DNA of 64,000 bases from Panonychus citri (Eukaryota; Arthropoda; Arachnida; Trombidiformes; Tetranychidae). Below the pieces are notes generated by a model. That model ran no database searches. It had not been told where the DNA came from and worked only from the letters and a program-made list of their open reading frames with translations. A program made the translations under genes and the position numbers. How positions within the stretch are numbered: the first letter of the stretch is position 1; every line of letters begins with the position of its first letter. Positions 21,801 through 36,800 of this stretch are shown here, piece by piece. The stretch is taken from positions 682,001 to 746,000 of the forward strand of contig NW_026515540.1 of the NCBI RefSeq assembly GCF_014898815.1. The letters are read 5' to 3'.

Positions 21801-24800
21801 TAATTAACAACATTGTTAATGAGTTAATTTCCCTAACAATTTAACCTACAAATGTATTATAATTGTATTTCCTTTGGCAAATCAAATCAATTCAATGTTA
21901 ATTGTTAAAACCTAATTGGTACATAGACAATTAACATTTGTATTACAACATGACGATTATGTTTACATTGATAACAAATGATTGATTTAATTACTTTCTT
22001 TGATTGTAACCATTTGATTAGCCATCGCAAAGTTAGAAAGTGAAAGATGAATAGATGATTAATGAATTAATAACTCAATGAAAATATGGAACGGGAATTA
22101 ATTAAACTCCTCGTGCTCATATAATAATAAAAGGTAATCATTAAACCAGGACGAAAAAAAAATCTTTTCTCCTGATTCCTTGGCGAAAATAAATTCTGAT
22201 GGTGACAATGATTAATCAATTGTTCCCTTTGTAAGTTTTAATGATCTTTTTATTAAGATAGAATTTTTTTATTCCTAATTCTCACATTTTCATGTCGTTG
22301 TTTCCATGATAATGAATAAATTACTTGCAACATGATGATAATCACCAGGATCCATTTTTCACAATTATCATCATAATAAATTACTTTTAATAAAGTAGTT
22401 GTAATAGTAATTGTTGAACACACAAGTCAAAGAAGACCCATTAATTAGTGCTCTCCATAGGAAGACAATTAGAGAAACAATTAGATTGTAACAATCAAAT
22501 TTTAACAAATGAATTAACTTTTTTTCATCATTTTTCCACTTCCACTTTGACCCACCCTTTTTCTCATCACGATTTAAAATTGATTAACTTCACATTACAT
22601 TTGATTATAATTAAAAAAAATATCGACCAGTTGATTTGATTAGTGTTTTTAACTGTTTAAACCTTGATTTTAGATAATTAACTCAATTGTCTTTTCTTTC
22701 ATCGAATTGATTTACAAATTTCAATCGTGTTATTTTTGATGCTCACACAATTTAATGAGTAAAATTATTGATTACAATTGAAAACGAATTTAAATTTAGG
22801 TCACAAATGAATTATTAACGATAATGATTACATTTTCACCACAGATCAACACATAAACACATAAATAATTTCCAATAATCAGTTGATTGTAATCATTATA
22901 TGCCAATGAACGAAGCTAAATTACAAGTCAATAGCATGATCATGCTTGCATTTTCCATGAGAAACTTGATTAATATGAAATTAGAACAGAATAAATTAGA
23001 TTATTCTTCACATTTTATTCGTTATTTACTCACATAGGGACAAACATCTTTTCGAATGATGAAAAAATCACCAACAGCAACACCATTAGAGCGATGATCT
23101 ATTCGATTCATTATCTCCATCATCTAAAGATAAAAATGAGCTCTGACAATTAATAAGCACGCTGAAAGAAATTTTAATCACAACCTTAAGTTTCTCATCA
23201 ATTCTTATTCGAGATCGAGCCAAAAGACTGGCCAAATCAACGTACAACTTGATACCCATTGTGTGCAAATCTGCCGCAAGGTAAATGCCGAGAGTCAACA
23301 CAATGAGCAACAAAATACCACCGAAAGCGAGCACAAAGGAAAACGCTTCCGATATGATATTGATAATTAGTCCCAGAAAGATCAATAAATCGGCACCAAA
23401 TGAACACAAGACAAAAAAAACTAACGTAATATATTTAATTTCAATCCCTAATAGATCAATTTCATTTTGCCATTTCCATATCATCTGATTGAAATTTTTC
23501 ATGCTATATGAGCTTTTATTCAGTGCGAGGTAAGAATCGATTGTTTCAATCAAACTGTCCATTTGGAAACTGCAAATAAACGCTGAGAGGATCAAATGAA
23601 TTCCCCTGACCCAAAGCCCGCAAATGAAAACGCTAAAAACGGTCCATTCAACTATTGACCATAAGCAAGAAGATACAATCAAAGGAATCGTTGTGAACAG
23701 TTGATAATATCGCACCTTAATTATAACCACAAGCGTTGGCATCAAGATAGCAATGAATACATTAACTCTTAAGCAATTGTAGATAAGAATATGGAAATAA
23801 ATTTTGAACCGTTCAAACTTTTTCAGGGTCATTTTGAAATAATCAGGGGAATAACTATCAGCATCAATGAGCAGATATCTGTAAATTGAATTGTAATTTC
23901 CTTTAATTTCACAATTTAAAATGTATTCACGAGCCAACATCATGGTAATTAATAGGACCGTTTGAGTGAATAAGATACTATCATGATCAGCGATATCGAT
24001 GATTGGGTCAGATAGAATTACCTGATTATCGGCTGCACCAAATAAGAGAATTGAAACAATTCGAACAGTAAATATTACAAAGATAAGTCGAAATAAATTG
24101 TTAATTATCTTCGATTGAATTGGTTTCCGACTATCGAACCATAAAAGTCGAACCAACCAATCTAATTGTTTGAGAAGTTCAATTGTAACATTTTCTTCAG
24201 CAGGTAAACCGATAATACGATAAAGCGAATAACTAATTCTATTGGTCAACTTTTTAGTATTTGATTCACAATTAAAGGTTTTAGTTTCCATTGGTCATTG
24301 ATTGTTTATCTATCTTTTTTATTATTCAAGAAATTTACCAACGAAGAGAACTGATTAATTCTTGAAAAGTTCATTCATGGTGTTACAAGTGATAACTTTT
24401 GTGGAAAGGAAAATTAAATTGATTTTTTTGTTTATATTGATCAAATTATTAACTCATTGAGAAGCTCACAATCAAATTGATTCAGTTTGATCGTTTAATT
24501 TTGATCGATAAAATTTTTATTTTTAATCATCGATTTAAATTATTAATATAATTTGTTGATTTCACTAATGAAATAAGATCAAATTATCATTTGTGCACTT
24601 GATCAGGCCAATAGTCCCGCTCCCATTTAATCAATTGAATTTTATTGATCAAAATCAATAGTTAATCATGATTATTAAAAAATACTCTTAACAGTTTCAC
24701 CTTGAAAAGTTAATTGTTAGAATCTGAATTCAATAATAGATCCTAATTTAATCAACCGATTGTTGAGATAACTTTTGCTCGATTAACTGTATTATGAATA

Positions 24801-27800
24801 TAATTTAACGTTGATTGTTGTAGTATCAACAATAGTCTTCATGATTAAGTATTAAATTGAATTAATCAACAATATATTGGTTATACAGTCAATCTCTTTT
24901 GCTTGAGACTCTAAAAGCAAATTTCGAGACGGACGGGCAAATGAATGAGACAATTTTTTTACCCGCTAAGAAAAGCCATAAAATGTTTTATTACTTTCTC
25001 AAAATTTGAGACAAACAAAAGAAATGAATGAGACATTTTAGCAAATGTATTAGTTTTCAATTTCTTCTTCTTCTAAACGTTTAGAAATACAGCCATCGAC
25101 TTTGAGTTTGCAACCACTTTCATTACATTCACGCAGGTAATGATTATCAATCAGAGATAAACAACCCAAAGATATGATAAGGATCACATTGGTTTTTGTT
25201 ATTTTTTTGTGTTGTTTTGTTGATTGTTTTGTTAATTATTTAATTAAATTGTGAATAATGCCTCGAGCAATTAGTATTGATAAAAGATTGGAAATAATTA
25301 GTCAATTCAACCAAAACTATAGTCAACGTGAAATCACGCGTGAACTTAATTTAAATAGATCAACGGTCATAAGGTGGATTCAAAGGTACCAGAGTGAAGG
25401 GTCAATTGAAACTAATTATTCAAATTGTAAAGGTGTAAATGTTTTGGATGATCATGAAAAGGAATCGATAATATTGAAGTCCATTGAATCTCCATTCAAA
25501 TCGTCTATTCGAATCGGTAAAAAATTACAAATTGGATGTAATTCAAAAACAATTGATCGATATTTGAAAAGCGAAGGGATTAAAACTCATCATGCCGCTT
25601 CTAAACCAAAAACAAATCAGAATAATAGAGAAGCTAGAGTTGCTTTCGCGACTATTTACCGGGACATCGATTGGACTAAATGTATATTTACTGACGAATG
25701 TTGTTTTTCGTCAGAAAAACAAGGAATTAAATTAGTTAAACAATCAAAAGGACATCGTTATAATCCCGAATTTTGTAATTACCCTGACCATTGTCATAGA
25801 AAAACAGTTTCTATTTGGGGAGCTATCACTTACAATGGACTCGGACAATTAGTAAATTTAGATAGACGATTAGATGGATCAACGTTCGTGAAGCTAATGT
25901 CGACTTATGGTGTTGATTTAATTAAACGCACGTTTGGATCTAATCATTGCTATTGGGTTGATGATAATTGCCCAGCACATACTTGTAATTTAGCTCGAAA
26001 ATGGTTCGAATCAGTTGGACCTTTGTATCGTAATGAAATTAACGTTACTTTACTTCGTCTTCCTCCCTATTCTCCTGATTTAAATGTAATCGAAAATGTT
26101 TGGGGTCGTCTAAAACATGAAATGCTGTACGATGTTGTTGTACCTTCGACCGTTGATGAAATGAAAAATAATGTATTTCAATGTTGGGACAAAATTAAGC
26201 TCAAAAATCAATACACAAAAAAGTTGATTGATTCAATGTCCACTCGCTTACAAAATGTAATCTCTTCAGATGGTTATCCGATAAGATACTAAAGCTTATC
26301 TTTGGCTGATAATCATTACCTGCGTGAATGTAATTAAAGTGGTTGCAAACTCAAAGTCGATGGCTGTATACTTTTGCATATTTTTGTAATAGTTTTTGCA
26401 ATCGTTTTCATCGATTACATCGGAAGCTAATTTCAGGCCATCGAACACTTCGTCGCCATTTTTAGGGTTAAGTTTCTTCACATAATATTTCAATTGATTG
26501 AAAAGAACTTCGATTGGGTTGAGAAAGGGTGAATAAGCTGGCAAATAAACAAGATGATGACCAGCATCTTCAACCAACTTTTCAACATCACCTGCATGAT
26601 GAGAGCGGACATTTTGCATCACTATATTAGGCTATTCTTTACTATACCCCCTTTCGTCTCAAAATTTTTATGTGTATAGCTCCAATAATTGTCTACACAT
26701 TTGTGAAAAAATTTTTACGGAAACTTCGGTGGGCGGAGTTATAGCCATTTAAAAACTCAAAATCCTTAAGAAGTCTACTTCGCGAAAATTAGGATTAAAT
26801 GAAAGTGGGAGAAGCTTAGATGATGAAATTTTTTTCACATATACAGTTGACTATGAACATCTTATATATCAACTTTTAATCAAATTCGATACTAGCAACA
26901 ATACGTATGCTAGGTCAATAATAGTCAAAACTGTTATTTGTATATATACAAATAACAGTCTGCTCAGATCAACATGCATTTTGACCAGAATATGTTTTGC
27001 GGTCAAAATAATTGTCAAGGTCATTTGGTCAAGATCTTGTTTATTTGCCGACGATTTGAAAGGGGGTGTAGCTAAGAATAACCAATCAAAAACTTTCAAT
27101 CGATTATAATCGAATTTTCTTGCAGTCCAAAGATCGAACTTTGTAATCGATACATGAACAAGGTCTTTAATTAAGAATATAATTAGCGGTATGAGCCACT
27201 TCGGCCCATATCTTCATCAACATCATCATATGAATAAACATAGTTAATCAGTTCATCTTATGTTAGTTTTATCTTAAAATCACCAGAACTTTTCAAGGCT
27301 TTGAAAATAAGTTCCATTTTGAACTCCCAATTTGACCAATTCTTTGATGTTAATTTTTCAATACAATTGCCTTTTCAATCAATTTCCATTTTCACCAAAT
27401 TAACTACTAGTATTTAAATTAACAATTTAAATATTAATAATAATTGATTCAAATATTTACTCTTAAAGTGAAACTGAAATAAACACCAACAATTAAATTA
27501 ATAGTCCAAACGCCCTGGACCCATAACCTGTTGTAATAATCTTTGATGTTTACTGAACTGAGATTCAACTCTAATTAATTTTATCATTTAATTGTAATGG
27601 TTTAAGTATAAGTTGTAACAATTAGATGATTAATTATTATTCTGACAATTTAGTAGATGCGTAGTCACAGTTTAAACTGGATTAATTAATTGTAATTAAG
27701 CAACCAAATTTATAAATAAGATATTACAACGAAAACAAATGATTAATATTCTAATAAATTTAGTAAATGATTAAGTTAAATGATTAACAATTAACATAAT

Positions 27801-30800
27801 CCTCAACAAACTTCACATTACATTTGATCACATAATTAAAAAATATCGACCAGTTGATTTGATTAGTGTTTTTAACTGTTTAAACCTTGATTTTAGATAA
27901 TTAACTCAATTGACTTTTCTTTCATCGAATTGATTTATAAATTTTAATCGTGTTGCTTTTTTAATGCTCACACAATTTAATGAATGAAATTATTGATTAC
28001 AATTGAAAACGAATTTAAATTTAGGTCACAAATGAATTATTAAAGATCAACACAGATCAAAACATAAACACATAAAAAATTTCCAATAATCAGTTGATTG
28101 TAATCATTATATCCCAATGAACGAAGCTAAATTACAAGTCAATAGCATGATCATGCTTGCATTTTCCATGAGAAACTTGATTAATATGAAATTAGAACAG
28201 AATAAATTAGATTATTCTTCACATTTAAATCGTTATTTACTCACATAGGGACAAGTTTCCTTTCGAATGATGAAAAAATCACCAACAGCAACACCATTAG
28301 AAGGATGATCTATTCGATTCATCATTTCCATCATCTAAAGATAAAAATGAGCTCTGACAATTAATAAGCACGCTGAAAGAAATTTTAATCACAACCTTAA
28401 GTTTCTCATCAATTCTTATTCGAGATCGAGCCAAAAGACTGGCCAAATCAACGTACAACTTGATACCCATTGTGTGCAAATCTGCCGCAAGGTAAAGGCC
28501 GAGGGTCAACATAATAAGCAACAAAATACCAGCCAAAGCGAGCACAAATGCTACAGCTTCCGATATGATATTGATAATTAGTCCCAGAAAGATCAACAAA
28601 TCGGCACTAAATGAACAGTAGACGAAAAAAACTAACGATATATATTTAGTTTCAATCCCTAATAGATCAATTTCATTTTGCCATTTCCATGTCATCTGAT
28701 TGACCTTTTTCATACTATATGAGTTTTTATTCAGTGCGAGGTAAGAACCAATTGTTTCGATCAAACTGTCCATTTGGAAACGTAAAATAAATCTTGAGAG
28801 GATCAAATGAATTCCCCTAACACAAAGTCCGCAAAAGGAAATGCTATAAACGCCCCATTCAGCTATTGACCATAAGCAAGAAGATACAATCAATGGAATC
28901 GTTGTGAATAATTGGTAATATCGCACCTTAATTATAACCACAAGCGTTGGCAGCAAGATAGCAATGAATACATTAGCTCTTAAACAATTGTAAATAAGAA
29001 TATGGAAATAAATTTTGAACCGTCCAAACTTTTTTATGCTCATTTTGAAATAACCAGGGGAATAACTATCAGCATCAATGACCAGGTATTTGTAAACTGC
29101 TTTGTAATTTCCTTTAATTTCACAATTTAAAATGTATTCACGAGCCAAAATCATGGTAATTAGCAGGATTAATTGAGTGAACAAGATACTATCATGATCA
29201 GCGATATCAATGATTGGGTCAGACAGAATTACCTGATTATCAGCTGCACCAAATAAGAGAACTGAAGCAAGTCGGACAATAAGTAATACAGAGACCAGTC
29301 GGAATAAATTGTTAATTATCATCGATTGGGTTGGTTTCCGACTATCGAACCATAAAAGTCGAACCAACCAATCTAATTGTTTGAGAAGTTCAATTGTAAC
29401 ATTTTCTTCAGCAGGTAAACCGATAATACGATAAAGAGAATAACGTATTCTATTGGTCAACTTTTTAGTATTTGATTCACAATTAAAGGTTTTAGTGTCC
29501 ATTGGCCATTGATTGTTTATCTTTCTTTTTTATCATTCGAGCAATTGAAGATTTGATTAATTCTTGAAAAGTTCATTCATGGTGTTACAAGTGATAACTT
29601 TTGTGGAAAGGAAAATTAAATTGATTTTTTTGTTTATATTGATCAAATTATTAACTCATTGAGAAGCTCACAATCAAATTGATTCAGTTTGATCGTTTAA
29701 TTTTGATCGATAAAATTTTTATTTTTAATCATCGATTTAAATTATTAATATAATTTGTTGATTTCACTAATGAAATAAGATCAAATTATCATTTGTGCAC
29801 TTGATCAGGCCAATAGTCCCGCTCCCATTTAATCAATTGAATTTTATTGATCAAAATCAATAGTTAATCATGATTATTAAAAAATACTCTTAACAGTTTC
29901 ACCTTGAAAAGTTAATTGTTAGAAGCTGAATTCAATAATAGATCCTAATTTAATCAACCGATTGTTGAGATAACTTTTGCTCGATTAACTGTATTATGAA
30001 TATAATTTAACGTTGATTGTTGTAGTATCAACAATAGTCTTCATGATTAAGTATTAAATTGAATTAACCAACAATATAAGATAACTACAGTTTGGTAATT
30101 TGAATGACTCTCTTCATTATCCAACAATTTAGCTCACAATTTGACGTCTAATTGTGAATTAAATATCTGAAATTAATAGAAGATCTAATTTTTTTTTCTG
30201 TAAACAATGAACATCAAACAGCAGATTATTAATGTAGCAATTTATACTCTACGACTTTCATTCAAATTGAATTATTTCTGTAACAATTAACATCAAATGT
30301 AAGTGTATGTTTGTATCAAATTGAAAGTAAATGGAAAACAATGAAGACGATGATTAAGTTAATTAGATTCATTTTGATATTTATTGATTGTTCAGTCTGA
30401 TATTCATACTAAAAAAATCAGTCTTAACCAATAAGAATCAACTATTAACAATCAATTTTCTAATGGTAACAATTTAAGTGATAAAAATGAAAGATGAAAT
30501 TAAATCAACTACATTGGCAATAATTTTGAGTTATCACTGATCAAATATTAAGACGATATCATTATATTTATTATATATAAGTTTGTCATTGATTCTGATC
30601 ATTGATCAAGGTTATTTGTATCCCTTTACCCATCATCATCCTCATCTTTCATCATCATCATCATCATCATCATTATCATTATCTTCCTCATCATTGTCAT
30701 CTCTCAGGAAAAATCTTTCAAGTCTTTTATACCAAACAACAAAAGCGTCAATCAACATTAACCTTTTTGCTTTGATCGTTGTCGTTTGTTATTATTTGCT

Positions 30801-33800
30801 TTTTATCAGATGATTTTTTTTATCATCCTCATCATTATTTTCATCTTCCCAATCAATAAAATTGTTGATACTCTTCACAGGTTTACAATTGATACCTGAC
30901 ACATATCAACTTCCCTATGGGCACAAGGAAGAGGAATAACTGTACAATTCAATATATAAACAAATGTAAATCACATGACAGAAAATCAAAAGATGAAGAT
31001 AATTATAAAGATGATGATGCAACAGCTTAATACAAGTATCAACTCATAGATGATGGTCAATAAGTTGATGGACGATGACCACTGATGATGATACGGATAT
31101 TGAATGACCACCAAACTTATTCAATGTTATAAAGGTCATTGAGTGTCCTCGTTTTTGAAATGAATGAAAATTTTGCAGTTTCCATTTCATGATCATGATG
31201 ATGATCATTTTATCAAGATGAAATTCAAACATGAATTTGAATTTTGGTGGAAACATTTTTTTTTGCATTTTTTTTGTCGCTTTTTTTTGGTTCCTCCAAT
31301 TCTGATGCTGAAAATTATGTCAACTTGAAGTGATGAACATGATGATGGTGGTGAAACATTTCCATGTATGATTTCATCAAGAAAATGTCATTATCACCAT
31401 GAGAAAATCATTAATTCTTATTCTCAATACTCATCTCTATCTAAATCATCTCCCTGAAAAGCACATTACGATTGGTGAGAGTGGGAGAAAAAGTTCTTGA
31501 TGATGTTTACATGTTCCTTGGAGCTAACATATATTTTTCAGACCATTAGATTACTTATCATCATCTTCATCCGGAAAATTCGATGATCTTTATCAGGGTT
31601 GAAATATTTATATTCAAATGGATGAGATCTTGAACTTTTCTTTCTAATAAAAAAGTTCTCAAACTGCAAAGGTAAATATTTATCTCTGAATTGGAAATTG
31701 TTTTGCAATGTCAACCTCTTTCAATTGTATCTATTTATACATGTATCATGATGATGAACAAAAAGAAATCTGAATGAATCATTTTTTATATAATTTTCGT
31801 ATCAGAATGAGAAATACAGCCAAGTAATAATAAAAGAATATGAAAAAGGAGAAGGGAAAAAAGAGTTCGAAAAGATAAATGTTAGAACATTTTAAGAGCT
31901 ATTTAGTTAAGGAAATGTGATCATCGATGTCGATTGACATTCAGTTCATTTATCACACTCAGAATGCTGAATAATATCATTTGAACAATTCTGACAATCA
32001 ATGAGATGGTTACATGCAACTTGGAAGGAAATTTCAATGGATATAAATTTGACTTTAACTTTTTCTAATCTCAGAGAATTGAGATCAACATTCATTGATA
32101 CCTTTATCTAATAGATAGATTATCATGAGCTCGTTGTAAATTATATGATTAAGAAGAGAATCTTTAACTTTATCTGTAATTAGATCAAAGATATTCTGTT
32201 TCCATGATCTTCGGTGAGAAAAGTGGGCTTAGAATGAGAGGAAAATGTTACATGGTAGGAATACAAAGGTATCTATTTCTGACACTGAGCCAAAGTTATC
32301 ATGATAATAGGGAGAAATCTTGAATTCTTATTATCATGTATTATTATCATCAACAGGGTTAACATTGAATTGGAATATGAACTGAATTAAGTTATATAAA
32401 GAGAGAGAGAGGGAGAGAGATAAAGAGATTCAATCTGATTATATTTGTAAGAAAATTCTCTGAATTCTTTGAGATAGAAATAATTCTGTATATGATTCTG
32501 TTAACACTCAGAAAAACAGTTACATTCTTGATTCTGTAGATCAAGATAACATTGGGAGTGGCGAAAGTTATCACTTTGTTATCTTCAATTATCGTTGAAT
32601 TTTTATCATTCTCCATGATGATAATATTTCATGAGGTTATCTTTTTTATCAGCTGTTCTCTTTCCACTGTCAACAAACACACTTTTTTGACAGTTGATGG
32701 AAATGAATCTATCATGTAAAGTTATCGTTCTCATGATGAATATGAGGTTAAGACATGGAAATGAAGTTAAAAAGTTATCAAACATTAGATTCTCATCTTC
32801 TCATGATAACTATTAATTGATTCTATTATTATGTATATTAAGTAATATTTCTATGTTGTAATTTGCATGCTTATTGCATGTTGACTTTTGTATTGGTTGA
32901 TGATTAAAAGGATAACCCTTGATGATGAAATTATGGTTAACCTATTTTATTTAATATCCACTGAGTAAAATGATACAGACTAATAATATTAGCATGATAA
33001 TGATGATACTCAGAGTAGAGTCAGAATCTCCTTAGAATGTTATTTTTTGGATGAAATTTTATCATGATATTCAGTTACAGGCTATTTGAAGTGATAACGT
33101 GATGTTCACAGGTCACGAGTTTTTTTATTTCATATTCTGAAAGTTCATGATAATAGTGATGATGAAGATATTTTAAGATTCATGGTGATGGAGGAAATAA
33201 TATTATTAATGATGTTATTTTTTCTTGGACTCAGGGAAGATGTGAATATAATGAACATTGAGATATTAATAGATGATAATAATGATGAGAATATGAATTT
33301 TTTTTAAAAAAAAAAGTTCTAGAAGTTAAAAGATATTCAGTTATTCACATTGAAATGTATCAAGTGACATTTCTAATGATTCAAATGTAAAAAGTGACCA
33401 ACTTAATAGTGTCCATCATCATCTTCTCAATGATGGTTGATTCAGAACTTTTCTCATTCCAGTTACATGATCTAAATCAACGAAAAATAGAAAAGTAAAT
33501 TGCGAATACATTTAAGATTAAGGTGAGAAAAAGCTCTTAAATGGAAGGAGAAATGAAGATGATAATGATGATACGGAAGAAAAGAATAGAGGTGGGAGTG
33601 AGATTCGAATGATAGAAAAAAAGAATCTTAATACAATGGCTTCCAATCTCTTCTCTCGGTGATTTTTTTCCTCGATAGATGAACTCTTCATGTAAAAGTT
33701 TTCTATTCTTTCTCATCTCTCAAGAACGATATAAAGAATAAGTGTACAAAAAGATGAAGAGCTCGAGGAAAAAATCTCTAAACGGAAGTGGCCAGGGTGG

Positions 33801-36800
33801 ATTTAACATGCTTCCGGAATTTGAACAGAACTTTATCATCATGTCAAAGTAAAAAGAATGTGGAAAAATAGTAAGATGATAATAGTGGAAGAAGAAGAGG
33901 AGATTGAAGGATGATTGTCACTGAAGAATTGAAAAAAAAATGAAATGACAAGAAGACAGAAAAAAAGGTCACAGGAGAAAGTTTCATGTTCATAGAAACT
34001 CAATGTAACCAGAACTTTTTTTTCAGAAACGTTAGACCGATAGATGGTCAATAGATGTGATCCCATCATCAACGAAATCCCTAGAGGAAGAGCAACAATG
34101 ATAAACGATAGAGTCAATTCTTGTTTAATACCAATTATCCTACGATTTTCATCCTCCGATTATCTAGTCTACATAATTATCATCAGACTATCAAACTTAA
34201 TGGTCACCAGGCAATAACTCTTGTCCATTAACATTTCTCATCTTGTTCAACTCTCCATTTACCTTCACATTACAACCTTGTAATACCTTCATCCTCATCT
34301 TCCTTGTAATTTTTATCCTTTCAACTTCCGCTTCCGATGAAAACAAAAAACTTTTCCCTCTTTCTTTTTGTCATCTAAATTTGTTCAATCAACATTCATT
34401 ACCAACTTTCTCCGCCATGATAACCACTTCCCACCACCTTCTAGTTAATTATCCCACCTCTTTCAGCCGAGTTTCTTATTTTTACCCCTCAGCAATTAGC
34501 TTTCACTCTCACTTAATTTGCCTCCCGTATTTAAATTAATTAATCATGAGCGAAACTAAAATCAATCAAAACTAATTAATTTGATAACTAATAATAATAA
34601 CATTATAACAAAGTAAACAACGTTACAAACCTAATATGCATTTACTTTGTTCATTGGAAAAGCTAATTTAACAACAACAAAAAAATCCTTAATCATAATT
34701 AACTAATTACCCTCACTAATATAAAAGCAATATTTGCAGAAAAAAACTACAATTAATCACCAATTAACTTTACTGATCAATTTTGTTGATTGATTTACAA
34801 CTATTAGATTGAATATTTCTTTGCATCAAAAGATGATTTTGATAAATTAAATTTAGTTTTACACTTAATTAGTGATTAGTTTAGATTTTGATTTAAACAT
34901 TTCAAGTAACAATTAGATTTCTCATTAACCAAGCAAATTAAATTTCCTCCCAGCAATCAGAGTAACTTGTAAATCCAATTATCAATTGGAATCATCATCA
35001 TATTGAGACCAGATTGTTTCTATTATTAAATTGTTACCAATCTAATTTTTCAGTTTAAATTAGAGGATAAATTGTTTGAGTTAGCAAATCATATAAATAT
35101 AAGTATTCAATTTCCTTAATTGCTAATTAATTCAATGTAATAATAGCACAATGATGATGATTAGGCAAAGTTTCAATTCCATTGGTGTATGATTTGTGAA
35201 ATCTAATCAAATATGATGATCAAGATGATGCACTTAAACATAACAATTGATGAAAACTAATTATCATGATTATTGGTATAAGATGAGAAAAAAATTACCC
35301 TGAAATTTGATGATAAAAGTTTACAATCTAAAGATAAATATAATATAATATGTAAATTATGATCTCAAGAACCTCGATTGTTATCAATTCATGTTAACAA
35401 GAAATGAGTTTTTTTTCTGGTTATTTTATTTTACCCTGAATCTGAAATTGAATTGAAATTTGAATGATAAATTCCAAATTCAAATTGCTTCAAGGGGTAA
35501 CTTGTCATCTTAAATAATAACAGTAATAATATCACAACAATGAGCCCACACAATGTTAATAGTAATCAAAATTGGTTTCTGGTGCTATCATGTTTCATGG
35601 GAGATGAGATAATGATTACTGAATCAATTCATAACCAGCAATTGTTTTTCCCTCTCTCTCTCTATCTCTTTATTATGATTACATTTCAATTGATTTTCAT
35701 GCGTTTTAATTTAATCATAACTGTTTACTGGTGATTCCATTGATTTGATTAGTGACCTACTTTTGGTGTTTAACTTGTTTTTTTTCTCGGTGGCAAATAT
35801 GGATAAGGATGAAATAGGAAACGAATATGAGACTTCATGTTAGATTCAATTTCATCAGGGGAAAGAATAAGAAGAAAAAAATATTGATAGAAAAAAACTC
35901 TGAGATTTCATATTTCTGATAACGGTGATATTATCTTCTCATGTAATAGCCTGAGGCATTGTTTATCCATTATTATGAGTTGAGAAAGAGTAATAACTTA
36001 TTATATTCACCTCTGAGTTCTGAATGCTACAAAATCGACTGAGAATTAGAATTGTCTTCATCTAGAGAAGAGAATGAAAAAATTTCCATAGAAACTATTT
36101 TTCTGCTCTCAATTTACTTAATCCAGTTACTCAATTGATTGCTTAATTACTATGAAAATTAAATCATTCTTAAGATGTTCAATTGACATTTGATGTTTGA
36201 TCAACGATCGATATTAAAGTTATGGTTGAAGGTTCTAAATGTTCAAATTGAAACTCGATACATCGTAAAAACTTTTTCCAAAGTTGAGTAAAAAGTATCA
36301 ATGAAATTTACGTTGGTTTGTATTTTCCAAAGTTCAGTTGATTAGTTGATTATCATCATTAAGGCTTTTGTTGAATATTTAAAATGATATTCAAAAGGTA
36401 ATCTGATAATTTGAACAAAAAAAAACTCCATCATCATTTAAACTATTAAAATGTTTTCCATCATCATGATAATTCATTGTAACAGTTAAACTGTGAGAGA
36501 AAAAGTTTTTCATTGTCTATCATGTTTCGTATCTCTCATTATCCACCCTACTCACCTTTTCCCACTATTCTCACTCATCTAAATTATACGTTTCAACAAA
36601 CATTATCATCATCATATCAGAATCATTATTGTAGATTCGGTGATTCCTTCAGCTTTCATTTCGTTTTTTTTTCTTTGTATTTTCTTCAGAATGCTCAGTT
36701 TGAAAAAAGAATACATTCAAAAAGTGTCTCATTTTTTTGCTTTTTCTTTCTTCTTCTTCCATCTTTTAGTATCTTCTCCATCTTCCAGAGTAATAATGCT

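Larger units (their letters stand above)
22583..24876. repeat. Segmental duplication, copy A (GR gene plus flanks)
   Basis: This 2.3-kb segment recurs in the same orientation at 27808-30078. It covers 3' flank, GR coding region and about 585 bp upstream. Homology starts near CTTCACATTACATTTGAT and ends at CAACAATATA, just before the transposon-filled spacer. Confidence 0.9.
25081..26629 (-). pseudogene. Dead IS630/Tc1-like transposase, split by a younger transposon
   Basis: Minus-strand text from about 26629 to 26369 is the C-terminal half of a DDE transposase (LVYLPAYSPFLNPIEVLFNQL). The second catalytic aspartate is replaced: MQNVRSHHAG instead of MDN. The frame is cut at the NMQKY codon by the element at 25090-26366. 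It resumes beyond the other TA at 25088 and ends two codons later (TTC, TAA at 25081-25083). Its 5' half is missing, cut by the element at 26630. Confidence 0.75.
27808..30078. repeat. Segmental duplication, copy B (GR gene plus flanks)
   Basis: Direct repeat of 22583-24876. The 3' flank has small indels, the coding region is diverged mostly in the middle, and the distal upstream block is almost identical. The 2.9-kb spacer between copies holds the transposons. Confidence 0.9.

Noticed and set aside
24878..27083. Reading the receptor spacer as one composite transposon
   Set aside because: TA borders, inverted repeats and the interrupted codon show at least three separate elements.
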